Positions 1-11,389 of a DNA stretch of 64,000 nucleotides are shown piece by piece. Where the stretch lies: positions 5,456,001 through 5,520,000 of the forward strand of contig JAUKUA010000001.1 of assembly GCA_030549175.1 (NCBI GenBank), given 5' to 3'. Within the stretch, counting starts at the first letter, position 1, and every line of letters begins with the position of its first letter. The translations under genes were made by a program, and so were the position numbers. This stretch comes from Lasiosphaeris hirsuta (taxonomy: Eukaryota > Ascomycota > Sordariomycetes > Sordariales > Lasiosphaeriaceae). Under the pieces are notes generated by a model. The model did not search any database and had not been told where the DNA came from. It saw only the letters and a list, made by a program, of their open reading frames with translations.

Positions 1-3000
1 CAGCGCGTCTCTTGTGACGCGCGAGATCAATAGGCTTTGTAGGCAGTTTGCCGAGTCGTTCCGCAATGTCAAGGAACAGGATTCTCTCTACATATCGAGA
101 GCCATCCGCTTGGCAGCCAAAAGCGTTGTCATCAACTCGATCGGTGCCGAGCGTGGGAGATTCAGCCAGTCCGAAATTAAGGACGAGGTCAGATTCAAAA
201 CCCTCAGCGACTTCGAGTTCGAGGCGTCGGGCTGCAAACTTGACGTGGTGAAATTTGTTGTGGAGGAGCAGCACATCAGCTTTCACCACGCCCTTCACTA
301 CACGCTGTCGTGGTTGATTGAGTGCGGCAAGGCGATGCCAATCGAGCAGCTTCGAAGTCTCCTCACCTTCACGACACAGGAACTGCTGATGAAGCCCCGC
401 TCAATGGGCAAGAAGACGATGCCAAGGCGCGAGCACCAGCCAGAAGACTACTTGATGGCAGCGTTCGACTACCCACTCCGTGTTTGCGCGTGGCTTGCAC
501 AGATGAAAGCGGGCATGTGGGTCAGAAACGGCTTGAGCTTGCGTCATCAAGCGGGAACATACCGTGGTGTTGGTCAGCGAGATGTTTCTCACCACCGCGA
601 CATATTCCTATTACAGACGGCGTTGGTGGTGTGTGACCCAAGCCGTGTGCTAGTTTCGGCCGTGGACCGCTTTGGCATGGAGAAATGGGTTAAGGGAATC
701 TTCGAGCAAAAGTCCAAGTCTCAGGATGACATCCAGCATTTGGACGTCATCGAGGACATGATCCATCTTCTCATCGTGCTTCTAAGCGATAGGACATCAC
801 TAACACAGAACGAGGACGATGCCGGCCCGCATGCCCCCTCCATGCGCCGCGACATCACTCATGTCCTATGCTTCAAGCCGCTGTCCTTTTCCGAGATATG
901 TAACAAGCTGCCTGACAAATTCCAGGAACACGAAGACTTCAACAGGTTGATGGACGAGATGACAATCTTCAAATCTCCCGAGGGTCTCACTGATGTCGGG
1001 ACATTTGAGCTGAAGCCGCAGTATCTCGAGGATGTTGATCCCTATATTGCCCACTACAACAAGAACCAGCGAGAGGAGTCCGAGACAGCATGGCGGAAGT
1101 GGATGGCTAAACGGACTGGGAAGCCACTTGAGGATATCGTCTTTGAGCCCAAGTTACGCCCCATCACTTCTGGAGCATTTTCTGGGCTGTCCAACTTCAC
1201 CAGCAGCGGCATGTTCGCTCAGATCATCTTCTACTCACTACTTTACCCTCTCGTATCTCCCAGGTTAACTCCGCAGGTGCCTTTCACGCGCGTTGAGTCC
1301 TTCCTGCAGGTGGTGTTGCATTTGATCCTCATTGCCATTTCTGAGGACAACGCGAACGAGGAGGACCCACAGCAGGCCTCCTTCATCGGCACTGCGCTCT
1401 CGCATCAAGCGCGTAGCAACTTCATGCCCGAGGCGCCCCTTGCGAAAACTATTGTAGCTCTTTTGAACCTGATATCGACCAAGGAGGAGTTCAAAGCTTG
1501 CCATCCGAAAATCAACTTGAGCCTTAAGAGAATGCGTCAAAAGAGACCTAGGAGCTTCGAGCTTGCGTTCAACAGGCTGGGTCTATCCGTAGACCGCATC
1601 AACACCGCCTCGCCCGCTAGCAACAACGCCGAGGAGGAGCGGGAGAGAAAGAAGCGCGCCGCACTGGACCGCCAGGCTCGGGTGATGGCACAGTTTCAGG
1701 CACAGCAGAAGAGCTTTATGGAGAACCAAGGCGATATCAACTGGGGCGAGGTGGATGAGCTTGATGATGATGAAGACGTCCCGGCGGTTGAGGAGCATAG
1801 GAATTTCTGGAAATATCCCTCGGGAACATGCATACTGTGCCAAGAGGAGACCGACGACCGGCGACTCTATGGTACGTTCGCCTTCTTCACGGAAAGCAAC
1901 ATCCTGCGGCAAACGGATCTTCAAGATCCTGATTTTGTCAGAGAGGCTTTCAACACACCCGAGAACCTAGATCGGTCGGCCGAAGAGATACGTCCTTTCG
2001 GCGTTGCTCACGAAAACAGGCAAATTGTTCAGAAGGTCAACCCTGCCGGGGAGGTCTTTGAGACAGAGCGACAAACCATCGGCAAGGGGTTTCCAGCGAA
2101 GCTGTCTCGACCGGGCCCTGTCTCGATTGGCTGTGGTCACATAATGCATTACAGCTGCTTCGAAGCTTATTACGACGCAACAATCCGCCGTCACAGCCAG
2201 CAGATTGCGCGACATCCTCCCGAGGACACCAGCAAGCTGGAGTTCGTCTGCCCCCTCTGCAAGGCTCTCGGAAATGCATTTTTGCCCATTATTTGGAAAG
2301 GGCAGGAGGAATCATATCCTGGCCCCTTGATCCCATCAATCTCGTTCTCAACCTTCCTCGACAACCAGCTACATTCAGCCTACTACATGCTTGGAGCAGC
2401 CAGGCCCCCGGATCAGGTGCAGAACAGCTTTGCCTCGTACACGGCAAGTATGATGGTCAATAATCTCGCAGAGAGGTCGTCGCAGTTGTTGGATGATGCG
2501 TGGGTTGATATCGGAGGCCGTTCCATATCGACTGGGACCCCTTACAGCGAAACATTTTCAATTATCTCAGCTCCAGGGGATCTTGGCAGCCGAGGCTCTA
2601 CACCTGACACTAATAGCATGATGCGGGAGCTTGTCACGGTCTACCGCAGGCTGAGAGACACACTCCGGAAGAACGGCATTGGCTCGCGCCATGTGGAAAG
2701 TACACAGCCAGATACTAACGAGCTGCATTCAAGCGACGCACTGGTAGCCTCTGTTGGATTCTCTATTTCCGCTGTCGAGATTCAGCAGCGAGGACTGGAA
2801 GCCGAGTACGGCATGACCTTCTTGGAGAAGATACCCGATCAAATTCTTACGCAGCTACGCATCCTGAGCGAGACGGTCACGTCATTCATCGCAGTAGGGG
2901 GCTTGCGGGATGCAGGGGAGAATAGGATGGAAAACGAATACCGAAAAGATAGTGAGCGCCAGCACTGCCAGCTCCTCGTTGCGCAGTATCTCGGTGAAGA

Positions 3001-4248
3001 GACCGACAACACCCACTCCCCTGCCCATGCGTACCCCCCGCTGCTGAGCCAGGACCCGTTCATTTTCCTTTGCGAATGTGTCTTTGGCGTTGCGACGGCG
3101 CAGAACTTTGAGATAGCCCACCTGGTTCGCCTCTGTTACCTGGCCGAGATCACGAAGGTGACATACCACCTTGGCCGCAACATGCCTGCTGCTCTGTGGC
3201 TTGACCATATCGTGAACAGGATAACAGATATGGATCCGGCGCTGGCTAACTTTGCCCGCTTTTGCGAAGGGTTGGTTCGGATGGACCTCGCCTTCGGCTT
3301 GGAGCCAGGTGGTGTGGCGCAGGGCCCGATGGGTGACAATAAGGGGTTCGAGCAGCCTGGTCTAGACAACTGGGAAGGATGGTACATGTTTGTGCGGAAG
3401 TATGCGCTTACGTTCCTCCGCAAGTGTGCAATTCTGCTGCACGTCAAGTTCGGCGTAGACTTCAATAGCCACGTCTCGCCGATTCCCGAGCAGAAGGAGC
3501 TTGAACGCCTAACTGAGGCCCTCCGTCTACCGTCGTTTGACGAGATGCTGACGGCGTTGACGCCCCTGGGCCTTCAGTGTGGTTGGCCGGCAGACACCTC
3601 GCGCCTCGTCGCCTGCTGGGTGAAGCATCAAGCCATGTGGCCACGCTCGACTAGCCCAGAGACACTGCCGCCGTCGGCAATGATTAGCCATCCCGGTATC
3701 TTCGAGCTGGTGGGCCTGCCGAAGAACTATGATACTTTGATCGAGGAGTGCACACGGAGGAGGTGTCCTACTAAGGGTAAGGACATGTCGGATCCGACGA
3801 TTTGTCTCTTCTGTGGAGATCTATTTTGTGGGCAGGCGATATGCTGTACCAAAGAGCAGAAGGAAGGTCGGAACAAAGTCACCATGATCGGTGGTGCACA
3901 GCAGCACATGCAAAAGTTTGTCTCCATTTACCCTTTGTGTGAAGGCACAGTTCGTTGACCGAGATTGTCTCCAACCACAGGTGCCAAAAGAATATCGGAC
4001 TCTTCATCAACATTCGCAAGTGCTGTGTGTACTTCTCACACCGTATGTCTGGGTCGTTCAGCAACACACCGTATATCGATAAGTACGGAGAGGTAGACTT
4101 CCTCCTTCGCCACGGACGGCAACTCTTCTTGCACCAGAAGCGCTACGACTCGATGCTGCGGAGTGTATGGCTTAGCCACGGGGTCCCAAGCTCAATCAGT
4201 CGGAGGCTGGAGGCGGATATCAACAACGGTGGCTGGGAAACGGTTTGA
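1..4248 (+). CDS. ubr1: E3 ubiquitin ligase UBR1 (N-recognin), C-terminal part, 5' truncated by window
   Basis: The reading frame is open from the left edge, so the N-terminus (UBR box) lies outside the window. Exons are 1-3917 and 3981-4248. The intron 3918-3980 (63 nt, GTTTGT..CACAG) removes an apparent stop and joins HMQK to CQKNIGLF in frame. A RING-H2-like domain begins near nt 1828 (CILCQEE) and closes near nt 2250 (CGHIMHYSC, then CPLCK). The distal end carries a Cys-rich segment (CLFCGDLFCGQAICC) followed by the highly conserved UBR1 tail (YIDKYGE, LFLHQKRYDSML, NNGGWE). UBR1 recognises destabilising N-terminal residues and targets proteins for proteasomal degradation with an E2 partner. 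The family assignment is strong. The only uncertainty is the missing 5' part. Confidence 0.95.
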
Positions 4249-5063
4249 TGAGGAGTAGGGGGCATATGTCCGGGTTAGATGATGGAAATTGTACCTACAG
4301 GGCTTACAATACGGATATGGCATGAGATAGATATGGCGCGCAATATGCATGGCATTGGGCATAGCTAATGTCAGTGCTTTCCCTCGTTCATATATATTTC
4401 GTGTTTGCACTCTGATGTGTAGCCCCCATGAATCAACGTAGTGAGATGCTATGCGTGGGAGTTGGTGATGCGAGCTCCGGTGAGTCCGGTCTAACATTAC
4501 CCGCGATTGCGTCTATGTACGGCCTTGGTTACAAGAGCTAAGATGAAATATGTAAGGGTATCTGTCAATCATCACTGTCAAACCCAAGCCCAAACACTCA
4601 ACCTTGAATTATTAGAACTCACGGGTGATGAAAGCGAGTGAGCCTTTTGAGACTGTATTCTTTAGCTGTATTAAGCGAGTTTATATATGCTCTCTCTTCC
4701 TTACGTCCAGGACAAATGCTTGGTTGCGATGAGAAGTCCTCTCATATTTGTTTGAGACAGGAACTTGCGGATACATGAACAAACTCAATTAGCATCTCTG
4801 AGCTACATGTCCCGCCCCCTTAGCCAAACCGTGGAATATGATCCCTGAAATCTAAAATCTAGAACAATAATCTGAACTCGTCTTCACAATCAACGAATTT
4901 GCCCGACCGGGTTCTGAAGACATTGAAAATGTCAGTGATTGGATAGATATATCCCATGAAAAGAACTATGCATACCAGTCACGGATAGTCGGTAGCTTAT
5001 TAAACGGAAAAGCCCATTGCCATAGGCTCACTTGGGTATCATTGTATCATATCTCGTCCCTCA
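4249..5063. other. Convergent intergenic region (UBR1 / THOC5)
   Basis: About 0.8 kb between two convergent 3' ends. It is relatively AT-rich with no supported ORF, and presumably holds both 3' UTRs. I see no RNA gene in it. Confidence 0.6.
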
Positions 5064-5818
5064 TTACGCCACCTTCTCAAATATCTTCTGGATGGGTTTT
5101 GCCGCCTGTATCTGTGTCAGTAACTGCTGGTACGAACGTCGCTTCTTGCAAAAGATTCTCACATCAATAAATTTCTCCAAATCCTTGTCGAGATTCGCCA
5201 AGTCGTCCTGGCGTTTCTTATTATCGGCAATCAGCTTCTGCTTGCGCTTTTGCAACTCCAGCCGTTGCTGCTCCAGTGCCTCTCTTTCCATTCTCTCGTG
5301 CTCGATGCGTGCAACCATGAGTGCACTCTCGTCATCCTCGGCGTACTCTGGGTATGCGGCAAGGAACTCTTCGGCTGGTGTCAGGGGCAGGAGCTGATAT
5401 GTGTGGCTGTTGCGAAATTAGTTCAAACGGCTTTTACAGAGACTATTGTGGAAACACACTCGAAAGATTCGCAGGATAAAATCTCGCCCTCGAGATGCCG
5501 CTGTTCGTAGTACAGGTTTTGCAGCTGCAGATGCAGCACGTCGACCTCATGACGGGCTTCCGCCGTCTGGCCCTTTGTCTCTCTAGCCCTGAAATGCGCT
5601 GAGCGGTGTAGGCCGCGGAGGTGTGCTAGGTTTGTGTTGAGAAGTTTCTGCTGCTTGGAGATGGAGGCCAGAATGTCGAGGTCCAGCGGTGCGTTCCCGG
5701 CTGCGGTAGTCTCTTGGGCGACGAGGTCAACGAGCGCTAGTGCCTGCTCGCGCGCAGCTTTCGATGTCTCAAGGACAGCTGCGAGGGCTGGATCGCTGAT
5801 GTGAGTTTCGACAGCCAT
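5064..5818 (-). CDS. THOC5: THO complex subunit 5 (THOC5/Fmi-like) homologue
   Basis: Three exons on the minus strand: 5818-5460, 5406-5163 and 5105-5064, with introns of 53 nt (5407-5459) and 57 nt (5106-5162). The product is 214 aa. After splicing the conserved THOC5 run reads LYYEQRHLEGEILSCESFD, then YQLLPLTPAEEF, then a charged coiled coil (RMEREALEQQRLELQKRKQK). The C-terminus is AAKPIQKIFEKVA. THOC5 belongs to the THO/TREX complex, which couples transcription elongation to mRNA export in the nucleus. The second intron is a multiple of three and lacks a stop, so unspliced gene calls would insert 19 residues; the GTGAGA donor, CTGAC branch site and CAG acceptor argue for an intron. The ATG at 5818 starts a compact fungal-length form. 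Confidence 0.85.
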
Positions 5819-6708
5819 TGCGGGTAGGTGTGGAATCGGGATTGAGGGTGTCGGGTGGGATGAGACGCGATGTCACGAATTCGCGGCGACTGGTGCCGAG
5901 CAACGTCTCCACAGAAAGTACGGAATAGCGGTCTGCTGGAAAGCGACGCTGGGTATTCTTTGTTAGGGAGCGCTAGGCTGGCTGAGGTAGTTGGTTGCCA
6001 AGTTTATTTATTGCATGAGACAAATGACGGACGATGACGAATGTGAAGAAACCAAAGTCACCTCGGGTGCCCGAGAGAAAGGAGGCGTCACAAGCCACGC
6101 TGGACTTCTGACGAATGTTGAAATGGCGGGACCTTGAGCGTCTCGTGCAGCCCACTATTGGCGCCGATGCACGAGTACGCGCTCCCATTGGCCTGTCAAC
6201 CACAGGGGCATTATTAGCGGGACTCCAGGGTCCACCCTTTGGGACTTCCGGGCTACTGGCGATGGACCCCCAAAATGAATCCGTTAGGCCCCTCCTAATT
6301 TCTTGCCTTTGGCCACACCTTCGTCAGCCAACTTCTCCCTTTCGACAATAAACAGCAAAGAGTTGGAAGTATTCTGACCTCACTTCTCTACAAAACCAAC
6401 ATTGAGGACCCCACGTCCCCTCCCATCGAATTCCCAGCTGTCAACGGGCGAGTCATTCTCTATTTTCGCCGTGTGTTACCGTTGCATCTGATTCGAGCCC
6501 TCGACCTGCGACCCGAAGTCGTTCGCATCAAGTACAATACTGCAAATAAGTTGTCGCCAGCCAGCCAGCCATTGATTGCGTACTACTGGCCTTGTAAACA
6601 GTTCTCTTCTCCGGCCGCCTTCTCCTTAGTTCCTCGTTCCCTGTGGAACCATCTTTCCGTCCTCCGGTGGCACCGAGGCCCCGTTTCGGCGCACTTTGTT
6701 TGTTCGCC
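5819..6708. promoter_or_regulatory. Divergent promoter region THOC5 / PAQR receptor
   Basis: A 0.89 kb region between two divergent start codons. Two ATTGG (CCAAT on the minus strand) motifs lie near nt 6155 and 6187, about 340-370 nt upstream of the THOC5 ATG. The part nearer the PAQR gene is pyrimidine-rich, as in many fungal leaders. The regulatory role is inferred from position and motif only. Confidence 0.4.
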
Positions 6709-8193
6709 ATGGACGTTGCCAATATGACCTGTCCCGCCCCCTTTAACTTCGGCAAGTGCGATGACAACTCCGAAGCACTAGTTTCCGGTGCCCAGGTCGT
6801 AGAGCGGCCCGGGGCCCGGAAAAGGCGCCCCTCCCAGTTCTTGCCAAGGAGAAAGTCCATTGTCAACCAAATCGTCGAGAGCGAAGAAGGCTTACTTCTC
6901 AAAGTCGATCTTCTTCTCTCAGATCTTGAGAGACGACTAGAAGCTTGGGAGAGCTACGGCGAGCTGAAGCTGGACTCGAGCATCTCAGCGACGCTGTCGA
7001 CGCTACAGGCCGTGCGAACACGATGCTCGCAGGTCTCCGAGGAGGTCATGGGTGCCGGTCGGAGAAGACTGCATGTCATGGTCGAGACCTTGGAGACGGG
7101 CTACTGCGAGGCGATGGCTGCTGCTGGCACGCTGAACGAGAAGGCTAAGGTCGGCATCGAGCTGCTCGATACCATGCTGCAGGATATCGAGACGCAGGCC
7201 GCAAAGCTGAGAGAAAAGGGACTGGCCAACGCGGCGGGCACTTTGATGGATGAGGGTCGCCGAGTTGTTGACGAGGGAATTGAGAGAGCATTCCGCGCTG
7301 CAGAGTCTCTTGAGGACCATGTTCAGCGCGCCATCGCTAGCGCTAGAGAGCGCGGCCTCCTTCGTTACGAAGACTTACCAACGCCGTGGAGAATCAACCC
7401 GCACATCATCAGCGGCTATCGCTTTTCCGAGACGAAACTGGCCTGCGTACAGTCTGCTTTCCGATTCTCCAACGAGCTTGTCAACATCTGGTCCCACGCC
7501 CTCGGTCTGCTCCTCGTCTTGTCCATCGCCTTTTACTTCTACCCCACGAGCGTCAACTTCTCCCTCAGCACCAAGGCCGATGTGTTTGTTGCCGCCGTCT
7601 TCTTTTTCGCCGCTTGCCAATGCCTGGTCTGCAGTACCATTTGGCATACCATGAATTCAGTTGCGGACCCTCGCTTGGTGTCAATGTTTGCCTGCGTCGA
7701 TTACACCGGTATCTCGCTGCTGATTGCCGCCTCCATTATGACGACCGAGTACACCGCCTTTTACTGTGAGCCGCTCAGCCAGCGGCTATACATGGGCACA
7801 ACAGCAGTTTTGGGCGTCGGTGGTGTCATCTTACCATGGCACCCTGGCTTCAACGGCCAGCACATGGCCTGGTCAAGAGTCGCCTTTTACGTTGGGCTCG
7901 GGGCTACAGGTTTCTTGCCCATCCTGCAAATATGGCTTACTCGTGGCGGCGCATCCGTCTGGGGTCTCTACTCGCCGATACTGGAGTCGATTCTAGTCTA
8001 CCTTTGCGGCGCCCTCGTCTACGCAAGCAAGGTTCCCGAGAGGTGGTGTCCTGGCATGTTTGACTACGTTGGCGGCAGTCACAACCTTTGGCACATCGCT
8101 GTGCTGGGCGGCATTCTCTTCCACTACTCGGCCATGCAGGCATTCTTCTCAGATGCTTTCGCGCGTGCTGAAGGAGGCTGCCCGGTGTACTGA
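6709..8193 (+). CDS. PAQR / hemolysin-III family membrane receptor (Izh3-like)
   Basis: A single-exon gene of 494 aa. The ORF extends upstream without an ATG, and the first ATG (6709, context CGCCATGG) is chosen as start. Residues 1 to about 240 form a soluble, basic then helical region rich in E/R/L heptads. The C-terminal half holds seven predicted membrane helices with PAQR signatures: FSNELVNIWSHALG entering TM1, STIWHTM in TM2 and HNLWHIAVLGGILFH near the last helix, giving the expected metal-binding His set. The long N-terminal domain matches yeast Izh3 better than Izh1/2/4. Izh proteins are linked to zinc and sterol homeostasis and act as progestin/adiponectin-type receptors. The gene shares a divergent promoter with THOC5 and converges 190 nt from the next gene. 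Confidence 0.9.
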   Translation: MDVANMTCPAPFNFGKCDDNSEALVSGAQVVERPGARKRRPSQFLPRRKSIVNQIVESEEGLLLKVDLLLSDLERRLEAWESYGELKLDSSISATLSTLQAVRTRCSQVSEEVMGAGRRRLHVMVETLETGYCEAMAAAGTLNEKAKVGIELLDTMLQDIETQAAKLREKGLANAAGTLMDEGRRVVDEGIERAFRAAESLEDHVQRAIASARERGLLRYEDLPTPWRINPHIISGYRFSETKLACVQSAFRFSNELVNIWSHALGLLLVLSIAFYFYPTSVNFSLSTKADVFVAAVFFFAACQCLVCSTIWHTMNSVADPRLVSMFACVDYTGISLLIAASIMTTEYTAFYCEPLSQRLYMGTTAVLGVGGVILPWHPGFNGQHMAWSRVAFYVGLGATGFLPILQIWLTRGGASVWGLYSPILESILVYLCGALVYASKVPERWCPGMFDYVGGSHNLWHIAVLGGILFHYSAMQAFFSDAFARAEGGCPVY

Positions 8194-8382
8194 GGCCGAC
8201 CAGCAACATAAATTGCGGTGGTGTTTGCCAGTGGAAACAAACTTTGGTGGTATTATTCGGCGGCTCGCCCGGCACTGCATTATTATATGCCCATCGACTC
8301 TCCAAACCATCTAGCCTATTACCCACATTGCCTTGTTGACGATGTGGCTACCTCGATTCACCAGGTTTTTATCGCGACAAGT

Positions 8383-9144
8383 TCAACATGAGAACATGAA
8401 CAATCCAACGGCGCCGATCCCAGCTCCCATCCATGCCAATGTCCATTGCTCTTTTCTCGCCACGGAGACTTGGATATATACGCCCCCTGACGATGTGATG
8501 CTTGGAATTGTCTGGCCTGCGGAGCTAGAATTCGCATCTAGCGTGGGGGTGTCAAGCCTGGTGCCAGACAGGCGAGTGGTGTCGTCTCCTCTTGTCGAGG
8601 TGGCAACTTCATCAACAGATGCGACTGGAATGATATATCCCGCTGGGAGCTCGAAGCCCGCGTTCTTGGCGCAGATTTCCAAGTCCTCGCCCTACGCCCT
8701 TGTGTCAATACATGTCGGTCTAAGATGGAAGGATGCACCTTACATCTATACAACAATAGCCCGCTACTGGAGCGCAATGCGTACCGGCATCGCAGTAACC
8801 ATTGTCAACGTCACAGCATGACTACAACTTGTCAGGCGGTCGCTCCATCGGCAGGCAGATATGGCGGTATTGCTAGACTTACTTGGCCATGGTTGGGACC
8901 GTAACAAAATGTACTGTTCTGTTTGGGAATGGAAACGTCAGCTCACGGACCGTATTCATCATACCACGCCCAAGTGACGTACCTCGTTCCCGCATGGGAT
9001 CCAACCCTGCCCATACGTCTCTTCACACGACATGAACTGCCTCTTAACATTGGGGGGGAGTCGGCCACCGAGCGGCTTTTGCTCCGCTGAGCTCGCTAGC
9101 AACGCGCCCCCCGCTAGCGGCGCGATGAAGGAGTACCACCGCAT
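8383..9144 (-). CDS. Small cysteine-rich secreted, probably GPI-anchored protein
   Basis: I rebuilt four exons: 9144-8983, 8918-8883 (36 nt), 8821-8744 and 8691-8383, with GT..AG introns of 64, 61 and 52 nt. The product is 194 aa. Residues 1-20 are a signal peptide, and a KR dibasic Kex2-type site lies at 34-35. A 10-Cys core follows, including SCEETYGQGW, FCYGPNHGQSCC, NGYCDAG, HCAPVAGYCC and DLEICAKNAG. A Ser/Thr-rich linker leads to a hydrophobic tail (WMGAGIGAVGLFMF) ending at the stop with no basic cytoplasmic segment, as expected of a GPI signal. The Cys framework resembles uncharacterised fungal cell-surface proteins; I know no established function. Three introns in about 0.75 kb make it easy to miss. 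A (TTTTC)5 tract lies immediately upstream of the ATG. Confidence 0.8.
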
Positions 9145-9147
9145 CTG

Positions 9148-9172
9148 TTTTCTTTTCTTTTCTTTTCTTTTC
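9148..9172. repeat. (TTTTC)5 microsatellite
   Basis: Five uninterrupted TTTTC units begin 4 nt upstream of the minus-strand ATG at 9144. The presumed 5' UTR therefore carries a GAAAA purine repeat. Confidence 0.9.
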
Positions 9173-11389
9173 TTCGGGATTTAATGGGTTTCACCACTTG
9201 GGACGCGCAAGGAGACGAAGCGTGGTTTGAATATGTCGGGCTGCATTAGATATTATCATGAGCAGTGGGCGTTTGGTTGCTCTTATGTCGGCGGGGGGTC
9301 GGCGAGTTCACTTCACGACGCCTTGAGATATTACCAACGCCACGAAACGGGGAATGTGTAAATCTATAATAGAGGACGGGCTGTGGCCAATGCATCACAG
9401 TGCCAACGTGTGGACGCACTGACTTGGATATAGAAAAAGAAATACAGGAACAGAGGAATGGATATAATTAATTGAGGGAGTCTTTTCTGATGCGCGTTCC
9501 AGAAGTCAAGAGTCGACCGCAGTCGCCTCCTGCTGTCGCACAGCAGCTCGGGGATGAGGTATGAGAGGGAGGGGGCAGGGGGGAGGGTGAGGTGCAGTTG
9601 ACAGCTTCGCAGTGGGGGGCAATTGAATATATTGCCTTGTCCATATCATAGGCGCCATGTAGTCAGTGAGCAGCAGCGGGCAGCAGCAGCAGAGAGGTAC
9701 GAGACAGCGGGTGTCAGCATGGGAAGGCTATCTCGAGTGCGTGTGTGGTAGGGACGGGTGAGTAAGGTACTTTGCAGGTGCTGCTATAAACGCAGGAACA
9801 ATAGACGCACATATCATAAGGTATTGGGTGTGTGTACGATAGTGCCGGGTGGATAAGGTGACGGAGGGGGGAAGAAGGAGGGGGGAAGAAGCGAGGGGTC
9901 GGTTCGAGCGCTCCCTCGTACCCTCCATTTCCCTGCCTTTCCGTGTACCTCTGCTCCCTTTCTCCCTTCCGAGAGACCAAATGGTCTCCGTCATCCCGCG
10001 GTTGATGACCTATGGGGGCATGTAAGGCATGGAAGGGATGTCTTTCGCGGCTAATATGCCCGCGTGTGTTTTGGTAGGCAGATCTTTTCGTTATCATGAT
10101 ACCGACGACTACTTGAGTATCTACTACTGCGTAACCTTAACATCTTTTACCGAGCAAGGAGGAGGGGGTGTCACAAACTACCGGATCGGATCTGCGGGAC
10201 CAATAACTGGTTCACGTCATGCAAGTCTGCAAATCTGCGAGAACCGTCACGCAACGATGCTGATAAGACGAGTGAGCCTTCCAAGGGGGGACGGGAGGTC
10301 GCACCGTCACATCGCATCCCACCGCAGAGCCATGCGATGCGACACTACATACCTACCCAATGCTTCTGACCCGGCGCTGTGGTGCGGTACGCCACAAACA
10401 ATGTGGAAAGGGGTTATGAGGGAAACATTGTTTGTTCGCTCAGGGAATTCGATCGAAACCCGTTGACTTTGTTAAGCCGAGAGAGAATATTGCCAACGAG
10501 CCCAATTGACTAATTTTTCTCCAATTTGGGGGATAAATATCACAAGATACCCAGACCGAGACATTTTTCAAATGACCCTACCAACCTAATTCTCCTTTAC
10601 ATGCCCCAGTTTCGTTCAACGCCAAACCCGGACATCATCATAACATCATTACCACATGCAGCATTCAACCCCCCCCCCCCCCCCCCCCCAAAGACGCCCT
10701 TCCAAACTGCGCGATAAATCCCCCCTCCACCCCTCCAAGAAAAGCACAAACATTATATTACGCCAAACAACACTCCGGATCTCGCATCCTTCCATTGGTT
10801 TCACCCAAGAATCCAGCCTTGCGGCTAAATTTCCCGGGAAACTTGCTGATCACAACTTTTTCTTCCGCACACGTTACTCCGCCCGTCTTGGCGCTCGTCA
10901 CAATCCCGTTGCCCACTGCTGCAGCTGCTGCCGTGGTGCTGTGCAGCTCAAGTCACCTCGAGATTCAAGGGTCTTCATCGCCGAGAGAATGAGACGCGGC
11001 CGGTAGGCGGGCCAGTTTGCAGTTTCTGCCCTGTTGTGACTTGTTCTGTTTCCGCTCGGCCAAGATGTTATACTTTTTAAAACCCGGTAAAGCTCGCAGT
11101 GAAACAGCGCCTGTTTAGTCCCAAAACGGTCGAAGACTTTACCGTCTGACGCTTTGGGAGCCCAGGTACAAGGAGTTGACATCTTTCCCATAACTAGGCG
11201 GGTGGCCTAGAACGCCTGAGGCTTTTCATCTCCACCTAGACACGGAAAGGCTTTGCCGACCGGAGCAAAAAGCAGCTCGCAGGCCGAAACAAGCATTTCG
11301 AGCACATCGAGCACGCGCACATCCCAGTGTCGTTCGCGGCTAGCCACTTCATCATACAAGTAATAGATCCTGTGTTGTCTGGGTACCGG
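9173..11389. other. Intergenic region with poly-C tract
   Basis: About 2.2 kb between the start of the cysteine-rich gene and the 3' end of BUB2. Small ORFs such as 10029-10466 (+) have no recognisable domain and low-complexity composition. It contains a 21-base C run at 10669-10689. No gene is supported. Confidence 0.5.
10669..10689. repeat. Poly-C homopolymer (21 nt)
   Basis: An uninterrupted run of 21 C in intergenic DNA, one of three such tracts of 19-21 C in this window. Exact length may be affected by sequencing. Confidence 0.9.

Noticed and set aside
3918..3980. Premature stop near the end of UBR1
   Set aside because: A 63-nt GT..AG intron restores the conserved C-terminus exactly.
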